The translations under genes were made by a program, and so were the position numbers. The notes under the pieces are model-generated. The model had not been told where the DNA came from. It made no database searches and saw nothing but the letters and a program-made list of their open reading frames with translations. A stretch of DNA of 64,000 bases from Xiphias gladius (lineage: Eukaryota; Chordata; Actinopteri; Istiophoriformes; Xiphiidae): NCBI RefSeq assembly GCF_016859285.1, contig NC_053418.1, forward strand, positions 19,927,329 to 19,991,328. The letters are read 5' to 3'. Position 1 is the stretch's first letter. The number at the start of each line of letters is the position of its first letter. Positions 12,172 to 26,700 of this stretch are shown piece by piece.

Positions 12172-12177
12172 TTTATT
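12172..12177 (-). terminator. polr3d polyadenylation signal (AATAAA)
   Basis: AATAAA on the minus strand, about 325 bases after the polr3d stop. It is a plausible 3' end that gives a short 3' UTR. Confidence 0.5.
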
Positions 12178-12501
12178 CACACATTTACATCCATGTAGTC
12201 TTGTCAAGTACTTTCAGACACTGAGAAATGGAAATAGTAGTGAAATTTGGCACATGAGTTAACATGCCTGTTCCGTAAGAAGAAAATAATACCTCCGTTT
12301 TATGTTTCATATTTATAGATAGTGTATTTCAATACATTACTATAGCCACTCTGTAAACCAAAAAGCGCAATCAACCTGTACTGGATGTCACATTTCCAAG
12401 GGGACAATCCACAGTAACAGTGAGCTTCTTGTCAACATCAAAACCCACCACAAGTGCATCCATCTGTCAGGCTTGAGGAGACTGTGGTGCTCTGATTAGC
12501 G

Positions 12502-14447
12502 TCAAGCGATGCCCTCCAGTAGAGCCTCAAAGTCTGGGGAGCAAACCATTTTGTGTTTGACATTTCCTAATACAGTCAAGTCACCTGTTCTTCCCTCCGT
12601 ACCAATAGAGACCAGCTCCTGAGAGAGCAGGGGGAAGCAAAGAAAAGTATGTCAGAAATGCTCATAATTCTGACTGTATACATTTATTCTTTGATAAATT
12701 GATAGAACATTGGCCTGTAGAGAGATAATGAAAGACAACATGTATAGAAACAGATACAGAATGGAGAAAAACAAAAGCAGAGAGCCAGACACATCAATAA
12801 CTATACTACTATCATACCTGAAGGAAAGAGCATGATGTTCCCAGTGACACATCAAGTGTCACTTGTCCCAGTATGAGCTGTACCCGGCCAGACTTCCGCA
12901 CTAGCATCTTTCCTACGAGACCCTCACGCAGATCTTTCAGATTGCAGCTGTTGTCCTCAGTTTCCTCTTCCTGTTTAAATTAAAATACTATTTTACACAT
13001 ATAACCTCAATATCTTCATGTATTTAACACATAGACGGCAACTACATCTACCTGAGACTCTGTTTTCAGAAGCACAGACTGTCCGTCCTCTGACTGCACC
13101 TCTGTTTTCACCGGCCTGTGCTCTTTGGTGGGAGGCTGGCCGGGCAGGGAGTCCGGCAGCTGCATGAAGAACAGCTCGTCTCCTTTGCTCAGACTCCATC
13201 TATGCAGCAGGTCAGGCAGAACTTCAGGCTCAGGTAGAGGAGGAGGCTTGAAAGCGGCTTCTGACTTCTTTATTTCCATTTCCTCTGGCTCTTGTTTGAC
13301 TGAAGAGAAGACAATGTGTATTTTGAGAGAGCAGCTACGTGGCCAGCATGCTTGTAAGCTCTTCCCTGCTTTCACAAGCCAATAATCAAGTGAATTCTGA
13401 CAAAGACAAAATTCTGCAGTTACCTTTAACTGCAGGCTCCATGGGTTCACAATCCTCCTCCACCTTCTCAATTTTAACAGCAGCGTTACTAAATTCCTCC
13501 TTGAATCCCCATCCCGACACAGCGAGGGGGAGCTGGACGGGGCAGCTCCTCTGCTCACTCCTCAGGAAGGGATCGTCTATAAACTGAGAGAATGCGATTG
13601 GAAAAGGAGGTTAAATTCATGGTGAATGCAAACTAAAGCAACTTAGTAAAGATGACTGATAAGCAGGACTCACATTGTCTCGTTCCAGACTGCGCAGGAT
13701 CTCTTTGGTCTCCTCCTCAGTCTCCCTCTTCTCCTTTTTAATATTGATGATGGGTGAAGGCCCCATGCTCGGAGCATCTCTCTCACTTTCATAGCCACCT
13801 GTGTTTAATACAAGAAATCACTTGATTGCAACATCAGCCAAACCCGTGCAAAGTGAGTGGTTATCCAGCTGATGTCCTACCTCTCTTTTTCATCATCATT
13901 TCTGCAGGCCCCTGTTCAAAAATAGAGTGGGATTGGATGACCTCCGGGCGACCTCGGCCCCTGCCTCTATCTCTTGGACCTCGACCTCGATCGGCATCCT
14001 TCCTCTCTCTCCTTTGCCCGCCTTCAACTTTTGTTCTGTCATGACAGACAAAGTTATTGGTCAACAGTCAGATACATAGTTCAATCCACTGTCTAAGGAA
14101 TATTTTTTTCTTTTAATGTCCATTATGAACTTACTCTTCTTTGGCTTTTCGGCCAATAATGTTGGGTGTAAACGTTTTCTAAAAAATAAAAAACAGGACT
14201 TAACTATTGAAACAGTCACCAATTTTAGAAAATGATTAATGTATCATTCACTCAATATATTGTTAAGTGAAATACAGTAAATTACCTTCTTCACTCCTCC
14301 TAGGGTGAGGTCTCTTGATCGCATTGAAGGGAGACGGCCGGGAGAGATGGTGGCTGATGGTCGGCGGCCCATCAGCAGTCCTATACTGCTCCCTCCAGGA
14401 GCTGGCACACGTTGACCACTGGGGTCACCTGAGCCTGAGTCAGCCAT
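12502..14447 (-). CDS. polr3d: RNA polymerase III subunit RPC4 (POLR3D)
   Basis: RPC4 pairs with RPC5 (POLR3E) in a subcomplex on Pol III that works in initiation and termination at tRNA and 5S genes. Coding exons: 14447-14286, 14178-14135, 14035-13881, 13798-13674, 13583-13424, 13299-13052, 12970-12818, 12618-12502. Together they give 387 aa (human 398), all phases matching. Landmarks are the N-terminal GRLPSMRSRDLTLGGVKKK plus FTPNIIGRK, an Arg/Gly-rich stretch, GRPEVIQSHSIFEQGPAEMM, PIINIKKEKRETEEETKEIL, and the C-terminal RPC4 region with LREGLVGKMLVRKSGRVQL, LGQVTLDVSLGTSCSFLQEL and GNVKHKMVCSPDFEALLEG. The start codon follows an acceptor by 15 bases, so a 5' UTR exon lies upstream. Confidence 0.96.
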
Positions 14448-15923
14448 CCTAAACTGGAGACACTGTAGTTTTTTTGTTCATTTGTTTGTGCATTAAAATG
14501 CTGTCAGGAGTAAAATGAACTAGAGCTGCAACTAACAATTATTTTCATTATGGATTAATCTGCGGACTATTTTTTTCAATTCATCATTTTGTCTATAAAA
14601 TGCCAGAAAATAGTAATAATAATAATAAAAAAAACCCTTTGTTATAATTTCACTCAGAGCAAGTTGACATCTTCAAATGTCTTGTTTTGTCTTACCAACA
14701 GTCCGCAATCCAAAGATATTCAGTTTTCTATCATGTATGACAAAGAGAAGCATCAAATCCTTATATTTGAGAAGCTGGAAACAGCAAATATTTGACTTTG
14801 CCTAAAAATGACTAAAACGATTATTCAGTTATAAAAAAATTGTTGCCCATTCATTTTCTGACAATAAACTAATTGATTAATCAACTAATCACTGCAGCTC
14901 TCAACCTATCTTGCCATCATAATTACATTACTCATGGTCCTTTCTCAAAGGTTTCTTAACTGTAAATATCCTTTCCTGAAATACTGGCCCGTCTTGAGAG
15001 ACCAATTTCATTCTGCTCAGTCATAAATATAGTGATATTTGATTTTTAAAAAATCATCCACTGCTGACTTTAAGTTGCAGTGAATAAGCTTCTTCACTAA
15101 TTCAAGACAAGCAACCAATCCAGATAGTCTATGAACTGATTTCTTTTGCATTGAAAAGTATACAGGTCTTCTTCAGATAATGGAAGGATAAAGACAGCGT
15201 GGCTATTTGTGTCTTTGTGGTTGTTGATGTATTTGCTTAGCAGCTAATAATGCATTTACACAGACACTGATTGTAAAAACAGTAATTCCCCTGCACAGAA
15301 TTGATAGTCTGTCTTGACGCTTGGACAGACACATTACAGGATCTAAGCCTGACTGCTATATTTGAGTAACCTAAATGTCCTGGTCGATGAATGTGTTCAG
15401 GAAAGGCAAACTATACTATTCATTGAATTTTGTAGAGTGTTTATACAACGCAGTATCCCAAAGAATTCTTGCTTTTGTTTAAAAGTTTGTAATTGCTTCA
15501 GCACATTATGTTGTGACATCCTATAAAAGTGGAAATTTTCCAAAAACACAGCCAGTAAGCATTCACAAAGGCATAATTTCCCTTTAAAATGTGGCCTTTA
15601 AAAGCAGGGTTCTTCTGAATGGAGAAAACAAACAAAAAAGCCTTGCACCACAGCAACGCTTGTATTTCAGTGACATAAACAACTGACAGCTATTTTTTAC
15701 GTGTGCAAGCAGAATGACCACTTTAAACTGTTGCCGACACAAAATCAGTAAAAAGCCATAGTGATATATGGCTCGTAATTTTCTAATGATTTTGTGTCAA
15801 CAACACAGCAAAAATTCAGCAACACGTGGCCAAATCACAACACGACTACTAACGTACAGGTAACATCAACTCTAACGCTGTCAAGGCCAGCTTTTGACAC
15901 TTTGTGCTTCTCCGGATACTTAC
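14448..15923 (-). other. polr3d 5' UTR intron
   Basis: Between the inferred donor GTAAGTATCC at about 15923 and the acceptor CTACAG just before the coding exon. It holds a MITE-like repeat at 14522-14902 and otherwise no recognisable gene. The human locus has miR-320a just upstream of POLR3D; I looked for its mature sequence here and did not see it. Confidence 0.5.
14522..14902. mobile_element. MITE-like non-autonomous DNA transposon
   Basis: A left end AGAGCTGCAACTAACAATTA pairs with a right end ACTAATCACTGCAGCTCT as imperfect terminal inverted repeats. Interior phrases such as TTTTGTCTATAAAATGCCAG, CATCTTCAAATGTCTTGTTT and TTTGAGAAGCTGGAA match a very abundant repeat in teleost introns. 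It has no coding capacity. I do not see a clear target-site duplication and do not assign a superfamily. Confidence 0.75.
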
Positions 15924-16080
15924 ACTGTGTTTCCTCGGATGTCCTAAGTAGATATTACGTCCAAACTTGGAGGAGACGATTCATTACAAGTCCTGTTGTG
16001 CTAACGCTGTTTCTGACACCGCCGGACGCACGGCGCCATGACACTTCCGCTGTGTCATCAGCCTCAGTTCACGTGGATCA
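15924..16080 (-). promoter_or_regulatory. polr3d promoter and 5' UTR exon with an ETS-type site
   Basis: A CpG-rich island just upstream of a good minus-strand donor (GTAAGTATCC, exon end about 15924). It contains GCGGAAGTG at 16042-16050 on the minus strand, the ETS-family/GABP-type core common in TATA-less housekeeping promoters. This fits the 5' UTR exon implied by the acceptor upstream of the start codon. Confidence 0.5.
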
Positions 16081-18780
16081 AACCTGCGCTGAAAGACTCG
16101 CATATCAATCAATTATAGAATTTCCCTTATTATCTATGAGTAATTTCATCCACTGTGCTGTCTGGGCTCTACATTAATACATATTTCCAGTGCATAATTA
16201 ATCAGTAAATCCGTGCATGACGTATGTATGATGCACTCTTTACTTTTGCGTATTTTGGTCCTTTTGGGTCAGTGTAAAGAGTGCATTTGCATTTGCATGA
16301 GAGTAGGCTAATGCACAAGGCACATTTTACAATATACAGTATAAACTCTTTTGGATTAATTATACTTCAAGCACTTACAGGCCAATAAAATTTTAAATTA
16401 AGGGATGGTGAGATCGGCCTCTACATTGAAAAATATGCACAGTATTTCTTATAACAGTACAGTGCAATGGATATTAATAATAATACAGTGCATTAATAAT
16501 ATTCATAATGCCCTATTCATGTGTAAAGCGTTTCTTACAGGCTGAGTAGGCTCCAGCACTTGAGAGTAGCATTCAAAAGCTAACTTTTGATCAGAGACAA
16601 TTTTTTCCAATCTACACAGCTGCTAACATCTAACTGAATCTCTTCTTTCAACTGGCTTTCCATTCACACATATAGAATCTTTTTGGGTGGGGGAAATCTA
16701 TTTGTGACTACAGGTGTTTTCAAAATATAAGTAGACTATACAAAGCTGGTAGAGGTGTTCCTTTCTCTTAGCTAGAAAACTCCAATGAAATCAGAAAATT
16801 GCATTACTTAACAGCAACATTTAAGCTAACACTGAAGCTGTATCATTACGACAACTACGACACCAAACAATATCCATGGACCACTCCTACAAAGGAGTAC
16901 GACACCCAGACTGAAACAGAAACAAAACGCCTACAATTGATTAGTCTCTTTGTAGATGTTTAGACTTTCTCTGTGGTCACTTTGCTGCTCCTTGTAGTCA
17001 TTTTATGTCTCTTTGTGGTCGTTAAGTGTGTAGTTGTAGTTTGTAGTTCTTAGCTCCTAGGGCCACATGACCTCTCGGGTCCCTGGGTGTGTGCCTGGTA
17101 TGCCCAATTAGTAAACCATCCATGGTAATATCTAGTTTCATATCACAGCATCCGTATAATATCCTGTCACTGTTTCCCAGCTGTTGCATCATGACTGATT
17201 TAGAATCTGCACATAATTATTAATGTATAATGTGACTTTTGCAAACGTACACTGCGGTTTGTCAGTGTGTACCAATGACTGGAAATGAGTCATGAGAGAC
17301 TTATCCATGTACCCAAAGAAAACTGATAAGTTTCTCATGTCATGTCCATAAGCATCAAGTCAGCATTAAGATACTTGTTTAATTTGTTCATGCACACAGA
17401 ACCATATGAAGAAATGCAAAAATGATGCTTAAACGTCTGTAAAGTGTAAATTGTTTGGGTACCATCCTGCTGAAGGAATAAGAGGGAGAAATAAAGCCCC
17501 GCTCCGGGCTCCTTCTGACCATTTTAGTGCGTAAGGCCAGACACCCACTCCAGTTTGCTGGTGTCTGGTCCTGCTGATAATGCGTGGACCTTGGGGTTGG
17601 TCTTGTAATATAGGTAACGGATGGACTGTGATGAATAAATCCACACAATTTTTCAGAAAATAATAAAAAATGCCAATTTGCACGCATCACTCAAATACAA
17701 GAGATATTATCCTTTTTTTAAAATCATAAATGGGTTACATAAATGGGGCCAGAATCTCTTGTCTAAACACACACTGCCAGCCCTCCCTTAACAAACTGGC
17801 CATTCACACCTCTGGAGCTGTGAGGGTTATTTGGACAGAGGCAGACTGTCATGGCATGACTAATGATGGATGATTGCAGTTTAATTACACTCTGAGGGCA
17901 TCACTTCTCTGCGGCTGGCTGGAAATAAATGAAGCTTTTCAATATCGCACACAGTCTGTGGAATTATGGCAAGGTATCTTTATAATTATTTAAACAAATA
18001 CAAATATTACCTGTTTGTCGATGGACTGCACTCTGACTATCAGTTTATCTCTTTGTTATTTGTCTTTATTGTATGCTCAAATCCACTGTTTTAGCAGCAG
18101 ATTATAGCCATTAATCTGGGAAGGGTCTCTTTTAATCTTTAATGAAATCCTAAATGAAGATGTCGCATGAGGTTGAACCAGTGCAAAAACATCCCTCTGA
18201 AAATTAATGCCAGTGGAAATCTGCTTACTCTGGACTTACATAGTGGCATCCCTCACACCCGTATGGGCTGGGGGGGGGGGGGTTGCCCTGTGGAGGCAGT
18301 CCATATGGCATAACAGTTGGTACATATATATTTTTTGAGGTCTTGATGGTGCTCTATGTAATTTACTGGGACATCACTAACAGCCTAATCTCTTTTGAGC
18401 ACTCACTAGCTAGTGGAGTGTGTACAAAATGGTTCGTTTTTTTCCTGACACCCCCAGCGTCCATACTGTCTCCATATCTGAGAGGTGACATTTATGCAAG
18501 CAGCTAAGTGTTCGGTATATATTACAATGTGTGCGGCTTCTGTGCCTCAGGGCAGACTTACTGGCATTTGATGTGTTGTGTGTGACTGGCTGGCAAGAGC
18601 AAGATGCTGACAAGGTTGTCTGAGTGTGTCACTGTGGTCACACTCCAGTTTGTTCTTTTTTTGGGGGGGTTTTAATTCATCCTGTGTGGCTGCATAGGAG
18701 TCAAGTAAACATCATGCAGAGCCCTGAACAAGAATGAGACTGGGAGGGGGGAGGGAGGAAAAGGAGGTGGAGGGGGTTAG
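16081..18780. other. Intergenic region between polr3d and phyhip
   Basis: About 2.7 kb separating divergent genes. It contains a degenerate minisatellite near 16945-17045 and a G13 tract at 18270-18282. Short frames, for example minus-strand 17388-17690, have no family resemblance. I see no gene. Confidence 0.5.
16945..17045. repeat. Degenerate minisatellite of 'TCTCTTTGTGGTCATTTT'-like units
   Basis: Three to four imperfect units of about 30 bp, each with a CTCTTTGTGGTC- or CTCCTTGTAGTC-like core followed by a TTTTATGT-like stretch. The same motif is common in teleost intergenic DNA. Confidence 0.5.
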
Positions 18781-18838
18781 AGGGTTGGTGTGACAGAAAG
18801 AGAGAGAGAGAAACTGAGGGGGAGCTGGAGAAAGAGAC

Positions 18839-18843
<5 letters not shown>

Positions 18844-18882
<39 letters not shown>
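18844..18882 (+). repeat. (GA)n microsatellite
   Basis: About 19 GA units preceded by further GA-rich sequence from about 18797. It lies about 150 bases upstream of a possible phyhip 5' UTR exon donor (CATACGAGTAAGG, near 19040). A GA tract near a neural-gene promoter could be bound by GAGA-type factors, but that is inference. Confidence 0.9.
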
Positions 18883-18887
<5 letters not shown>

Positions 18888-21390
18888 TGAGCCTGTGTGT
18901 TGGTTTCACCTCCTAAATCAGTTTTCCTGCGATCTATCATCGACTGCAGCAGAGGAGGCAAGTAGAAAAGCAGAAAAAGAAGATCATACAATTCAGCCCA
19001 GCTTTAATCTCCTCCCATCACAAATTTGAGCCCCATACGAGTAAGGTATTCTTTTAAATCAGTCTGTTTATTGATGCTTGTAAGTGCTCAGAAATAAATC
19101 CTTTGTATTGTACTCTGAAGTTGTGGACACCAAATAATTCTATGCTGTGATGGAGCGTTTCATTTGTGCATTCCTTAAGTAATATTAGATATCAAGTCAG
19201 ATGAATGCAGTAGTTGGGGTGTTAATGCATGACTTTTATCTGAATGCTATTCTGTTGATGTACTCATGCATGTGTGATGACATTTCACTTGCGACTGTGA
19301 GGATCTTTCGTACATCAGCACTGACTGGTTCGAGTAATGAGATTTGATGCTCGTTATCCTAAATGTTGAGGCTTGGTTTAACTGTGCGAGGGGCTGCAAC
19401 CTTTATTAGTAACACAGTCTCTCTTTTTAACAGCTTGTTCATTGAACTTCACACAATATTTCTGACTGTTACCGTGTAATGACCATTTCACCCCCTTCAG
19501 TTTAAAAAATATACTGAAAAAATTGTGCCTTTTCTTCCTCCTTTGTGCAACAATCTAAATGCGTTTTTAAAGTATTCTCCCTGGAAGAAAAAAAAAAAAC
19601 AGACTTTGAATCAGAGACTTGCTTTCTGTGCCCTGTTCCATATGCATGAATGCGGCAGCTTCGTTCATGTTGCTGTCTCACAGAGATAACAACATCTCTG
19701 TGTGTGTCATGTATTTCAGCTGGTGTAAGAATTGTAACTGAGCATTAACAGCCGGAATATACACACTCCTTGATAAATTATGATTTATGATGTGAGTCCC
19801 TGTCATAATTATTAATTAGACCCACTTGCCTTATTTGGAGCAACTGTCTATCAAAGCTAGTATGGTAGCAAAGATGATTGGATCACATTTCTATTTAAAG
19901 ACAGATTTATAAATTATGACCATCGGATTGTGTGAATGGTATGGAAACCTGGGTTTGAACTATTTTCACACGTATTCGATCCAAAAGTGGAACACATGCA
20001 GAAAAATGGGGCTTTGGTGACTTGTCCTGTGAGAATCTCCTCTCGCCCCAGTTTCCGTTCTGGAAAGACAACATGGGAAGATTTGAGAACAGCAGCTGGA
20101 AAACAGAACGCGTGGAAACACACGTGCGTGATGCAACAGCTCTCTCCCCTGGCCCCTGTGTGAACGAGCTACCACACAATTTTCACAGTTCACAGGCTTT
20201 AATGAGCTGCTGCAGCCTGTCCATCATACTGACTGGAGACCACCTTAGCAGACCTGGCAGTCAGACAATGGCAATGCACCAGGCATCTGTAGGATCACAC
20301 AGACAAGAAAATGAGCACGTTAAGATTATTTGTACTAAATTTCTAGAAGGTTATTTTTGGCAGATCTGTGATTTAGCATATGCTCAGTGTGAGAGCGATT
20401 TTAATAAGAAAAACACGCAAGGTTCTGCTTTGGTGTTGAGCTGCTAGAATGGAGAGAAACTAAGGGAGAGAATGCTTTACAAGATCAGTAAGCAATACTG
20501 GAGGAGAGGACTGCAATAACAAACTCAGGAAGGAAGAAAATTGCAAGCAGATTATGGAGGAGTGGATGTGCACTAATTTTCAGGGCCAAAGAAGATGACC
20601 CTAATGCACACGCTGCAGAGAGTTACCAGCAGTTCAGAGGAGAGAAGGTGACAGCTATTCAAACGCAAACACAGGCTGACCAACAGTTTGCCCCCAACCC
20701 GGTACACTTGGCCATGTGCAGAAGCCTGGATCAAATTGCTGATGGGCAACTAAGGAAATACGATCATACATCACCTGCTGCTGATGACTACTTAAACCTC
20801 CCCCATTTCAGTCCAATGTAAAAGCTGGCTGAAGATTTCCCTTGAGCTGCAAGGAGTTCACTTGCTCAGCTGTTTTAAAAAGGTATGCACTTCAGCAAGG
20901 GGCAGAAGTGTTTAAAAAGTTACATTTAGTTTAAATTGTTGCTGACAGGTGCAGCAGTGTTTTTGTTTGCGATCCCTTCCTTGAGAAGACTGAGGGAGGC
21001 TGAAGATGTTTGGTTGCTGGGAGACTGCTGTGGGTGGATTATGAGATGCATGGGGAACACAGAAGCCAGTCACTCAGCTGGGAGCGTATTGAGTTGTGTA
21101 ATGATGGGAAATGTCAGTTAAGGGCAAGAAAACAGGGGGAGAAGGAGATAAAAGAGCAGAACAGTGAATAAAAAGCCAGGACACAGATCCCTGAATGAAA
21201 GGTTAATTGGATTCTGTGAGGTGTTTTCAGTGGTGGTGTTTCTTAACTGCTGTACATTGTCCACTTTGTAGCTCTCGGTGATACAATTAAATCTCGCTTA
21301 CCAGATGTTGCCATTCTCCAGCACTGGTATTACAGTCCCAGATTACACTCTAGTCTAACTATCCTCCCTTATCTCTCATGTTAATGGCAG
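18883..21390 (+). other. Probable phyhip 5' UTR exon and first intron
   Basis: The phyhip coding exon begins right after an acceptor (AATGGCAG at 21383-21390), so a non-coding exon must lie upstream. A candidate ends at the GTAAGG donor near 19040. The rest of this 2.5 kb shows no coding exon. Overlapping open frames at 19900-20450 on both strands have no domain resemblance. Confidence 0.35.
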
Positions 21391-24321
<2,931 letters not shown>

Positions 24322-24899
24322 GGGAGATGCTGATGTAAGACAGACCTGTGAGTGTGTGAGCCTGCAATGCTGAAGTTCATCAAGTGTAGGTCAGAACACA
24401 GTGGAAACAGCCCACCTCTCGGGGTGTGTGCATGCTGCTTTCCCTCTTCCCTCCTGCCTGGACTAGAATAGTGATTATTAGACTTTTACAATGTGTATCG
24501 CTCTTATGCTGGACTACTAGTTTGATGTGATTTATTTTAAAGAAATTTGTGTTTGGTACAACCTGGAAGTTCAAATGCTAGAAGCATGCCCCTTTTATAA
24601 GTCAGTGGTTTTAAACATAATGGAGCTCATAACAAATATTCTGTTATTTGTTTTTCTCATGATGCTCTGTCTATGAAGTCACTGACAGATGCCTTGTCTT
24701 CAAAAAAAAAAAAGACTTAATGTCAAATGTCTAATCTTTAATGCTACATTGTAGCTTTAACTTTACTTTTCAGCATCCCTGCCAAGTACTTTAATCTTCC
24801 TTAAAAAGCTAATTGCAGAGTTATATTTAGGGAATTCATTGTAATCCTTAATGACAGTTTCTAAATGTTGCATCATTCTCTGACAGCAAGCCTCGGCTC

Positions 24900-24905
24900 A
24901 ATAAA
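24900..24905 (+). terminator. phyhip polyadenylation signal candidate (AATAAA)
   Basis: AATAAA about 580 bases past the phyhip stop. A second AATAAA occurs near 25232, inside the neighbour's 3' end, so alternative or overlapping convergent 3' ends are possible. Confidence 0.45.
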
Positions 24906-25184
24906 CAGGGCTGCGATAAGTTAGCTTATCTCCTACTTCTGTTTGTTCCTCTGCAGTGATCTCTGACCTATTCGGGAATCCCAGAAATGCCCAGAGTGAA
25001 AGGGATCCCCTCCCTGGTGCACAACAGTAACACATGGGCTGATGAGTGGCCCACGTGTAGAACATGACAAGAGAGTGTGGACTGAAAAACATCATTTGAT
25101 GCTGAATGTGAAAGAGAAAAGAAAACTGAGTGCAACAAAAGTGACTTGTTTTTTATACAAAGCAGTTACTAAAATGTCTAAACA

Positions 25185-25190
25185 TTTATT
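25185..25190 (-). terminator. Polyadenylation signal candidate of the PPP1R3C-like gene
   Basis: AATAAA on the minus strand, 132 bases past the stop of the PP1 targeting-subunit gene. This implies a short 3' UTR and a gap of roughly 0.3 kb to the phyhip signal on the other strand. Confidence 0.45.
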
Positions 25191-25321
25191 AAGATATAAG
25201 TAGCAACTCAGAGTGAAATCAATGCAAACATAATAAAAAATATCCACCTCATCAGAACCGATGCATTATGTATGACAAACACAGGGATCCTTTTTAGGTT
25301 GAGTGAGTCATGCCCTTTCAC

Positions 25322-26134
25322 TTAGATTCTTCCCACATGTGAGCTCACACACACTGCAATGCTGTAATTCTGTCCATTGTTATTGTCCCAAAAAGGTTCT
25401 CGCTGCCCTCCTGGTAAATACCTTAAACAGAATTCTATCTTCCTTTTGGCATCCAGCACTTTAGGAATGGCAATGTCAAATTCAAAGCTGTCTATCTCTG
25501 GTCCTCCGAAACGTTTCTGCAGGTACGTGCAGGGCACATCTTTGTAGCTCTGCCATGAGTCAAAGGTGATGCGCACACGCACATCCTTCTGGAAACCGAT
25601 GTTCCTGACTCGGACAGCACCCTGGAGGGCCTGTTCAGTAACACTGCAGTTCTCCAGGATAACCATGCTCTCTTCCAGCTTGGCACGGAAGGCCTGGAAA
25701 TCTGCCGAGGGTTGCGGGAAGCTCACTCTGAGCCGTGTTCCTGGGCAGCAGGTGCTGACGGTGCAGCTGTAGCCGTCCTCTCTCATGCCTCCCAAGCCCT
25801 GCAGCGATGGTAGTAGGTCGAGGTCGGACTGCTCCTCTTCGTCAGAAAATACTCGCACAGCTGTTAGAGACAATCCTCTTGAATCAGCGAAAACCACACG
25901 TTTGTTCCTGACTGGGATCAAAACCTCATCATCCAAGTCACCCAAGAGAGATGAGAGAGGGTGGGTCAAACAAGCTTGACTCAAGATGACAGAGGGTAGC
26001 TGATATGATACTTGCGGACGAATGCAAGGGCGCTGGGGCTTCAGGATGGGAACCCAAACATGAGGACACAGTTGTTTGCGCTGGTTCAAGCACATCCTGA
26101 CAGCAATCTCCACAAGTCCAGATGACTGGGCCAT
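25322..26134 (-). CDS. Protein phosphatase 1 glycogen-targeting regulatory subunit, PPP1R3C-like
   Basis: Family members anchor PP1 to glycogen, favouring dephosphorylation and activation of glycogen synthase. One uninterrupted coding exon of 270 aa. The PP1-docking RVxF motif is RVVF at residues 79-82, followed by ADSRGLSLTAVRVFSDEEE as in PPP1R3C. The CBM21 domain runs from about residue 147 to 262, with VTEQALQGAVRVRNIGFQKD, VRITFDSWQSYKDVPC and WDNNNGQNYS (249-258). The upstream LKPQRPCIRP matches the family's LRPCL element. The protein stops right after CBM21, lacking the roughly 50-residue tail of human PPP1R3C. The start is the first ATG after an upstream in-frame stop. A UTR exon may lie at about 26574-26650, with donor GTAAGTAAG. 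Which teleost paralogue it is cannot be settled here. Confidence 0.85.
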   Translation of the reverse strand: MAQSSGLVEIAVRMCLNQRKQLCPHVWVPILKPQRPCIRPQVSYQLPSVILSQACLTHPLSSLLGDLDDEVLIPVRNKRVVFADSRGLSLTAVRVFSDEEEQSDLDLLPSLQGLGGMREDGYSCTVSTCCPGTRLRVSFPQPSADFQAFRAKLEESMVILENCSVTEQALQGAVRVRNIGFQKDVRVRITFDSWQSYKDVPCTYLQKRFGGPEIDSFEFDIAIPKVLDAKRKIEFCLRYLPGGQREPFWDNNNGQNYSIAVCVSSHVGRI

Positions 26135-26700
26135 TGATCCGAGGCCACACTCTGACAGGAGCCTTGCAGGAGATATCAGTGATTTTAATAAAGACTGCTG
26201 CCCTCGCAGCAGGATTAAGTTTCTGTAACGTTGCTGTTATTGGACAGTGAGGTGCATCAAGGAAAGCATCACAACATTAAGATGACACCAAATTATTACA
26301 ATAATTACAATTCACCCTCACTTTTTGAAATTTATGGAAGAATTGATACAAGATAATTCACCCCACAGCAGCAGAATCACCACACACTTATGGTGCTTAC
26401 GTTGTACTGGAGATCTCCATGTTTTTAGTCTTGTGCTGAGTGAAGGGAATCTTATCCTTTTATGTGATTGGAGTTCTAGAAAACCGAAGAGAAAAAAAAA
26501 AACAAAAAACTGTATGTCTGTATTGATAAATACTGCAAAATCACTGTAGTCATACATTAAAAATCTTACTTACAGACAGCCATGAGCAGCAAGTTGTAGT
26601 CTCAGTCATCCCTCGCTCACAGGAAAATCTGGCACAATGTCCTATGTAATCTACCTCAGTCAAGATGTCATCTTGTATACTCCACCCTCTCCACTCTCCT
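26135..26700 (-). promoter_or_regulatory. 5' region of the PPP1R3C-like gene with a probable 5' UTR exon
   Basis: A strong minus-strand donor (GTAAGTAAG, GT at 26573-26572) follows CTCATGGCTGTCT, suggesting a first exon ending at 26574. PPP1R3C genes often have a small first exon. Its ATG does not join in frame to any acceptor I see before 26134, so I treat it as untranslated. The acceptor is not fixed; CAG-ending candidates lie near 26240 and 26225. Confidence 0.35.

Noticed and set aside
13125-13385. Plus-strand frame opposite polr3d exon 6
   Set aside because: Mirror of the polr3d coding sequence; no independent support.
14448-16080. A fish counterpart of miR-320a, which neighbours POLR3D in mammals
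   Set aside because: I scanned for the mature miRNA sequence on both strands and did not find it.
18701-18991. Leu/Ser-rich 96-codon frame opposite the GA repeat
   Set aside because: Produced by the microsatellite (SLSLSL repeat).
26565-26600. Upstream coding first exon for the PPP1R3C-like gene (CTC ATG GCT GTC T before a strong donor)
   Set aside because: The donor leaves one base of a codon, and no acceptor before 26134 restores the reading frame, so it is treated as a 5' UTR exon.
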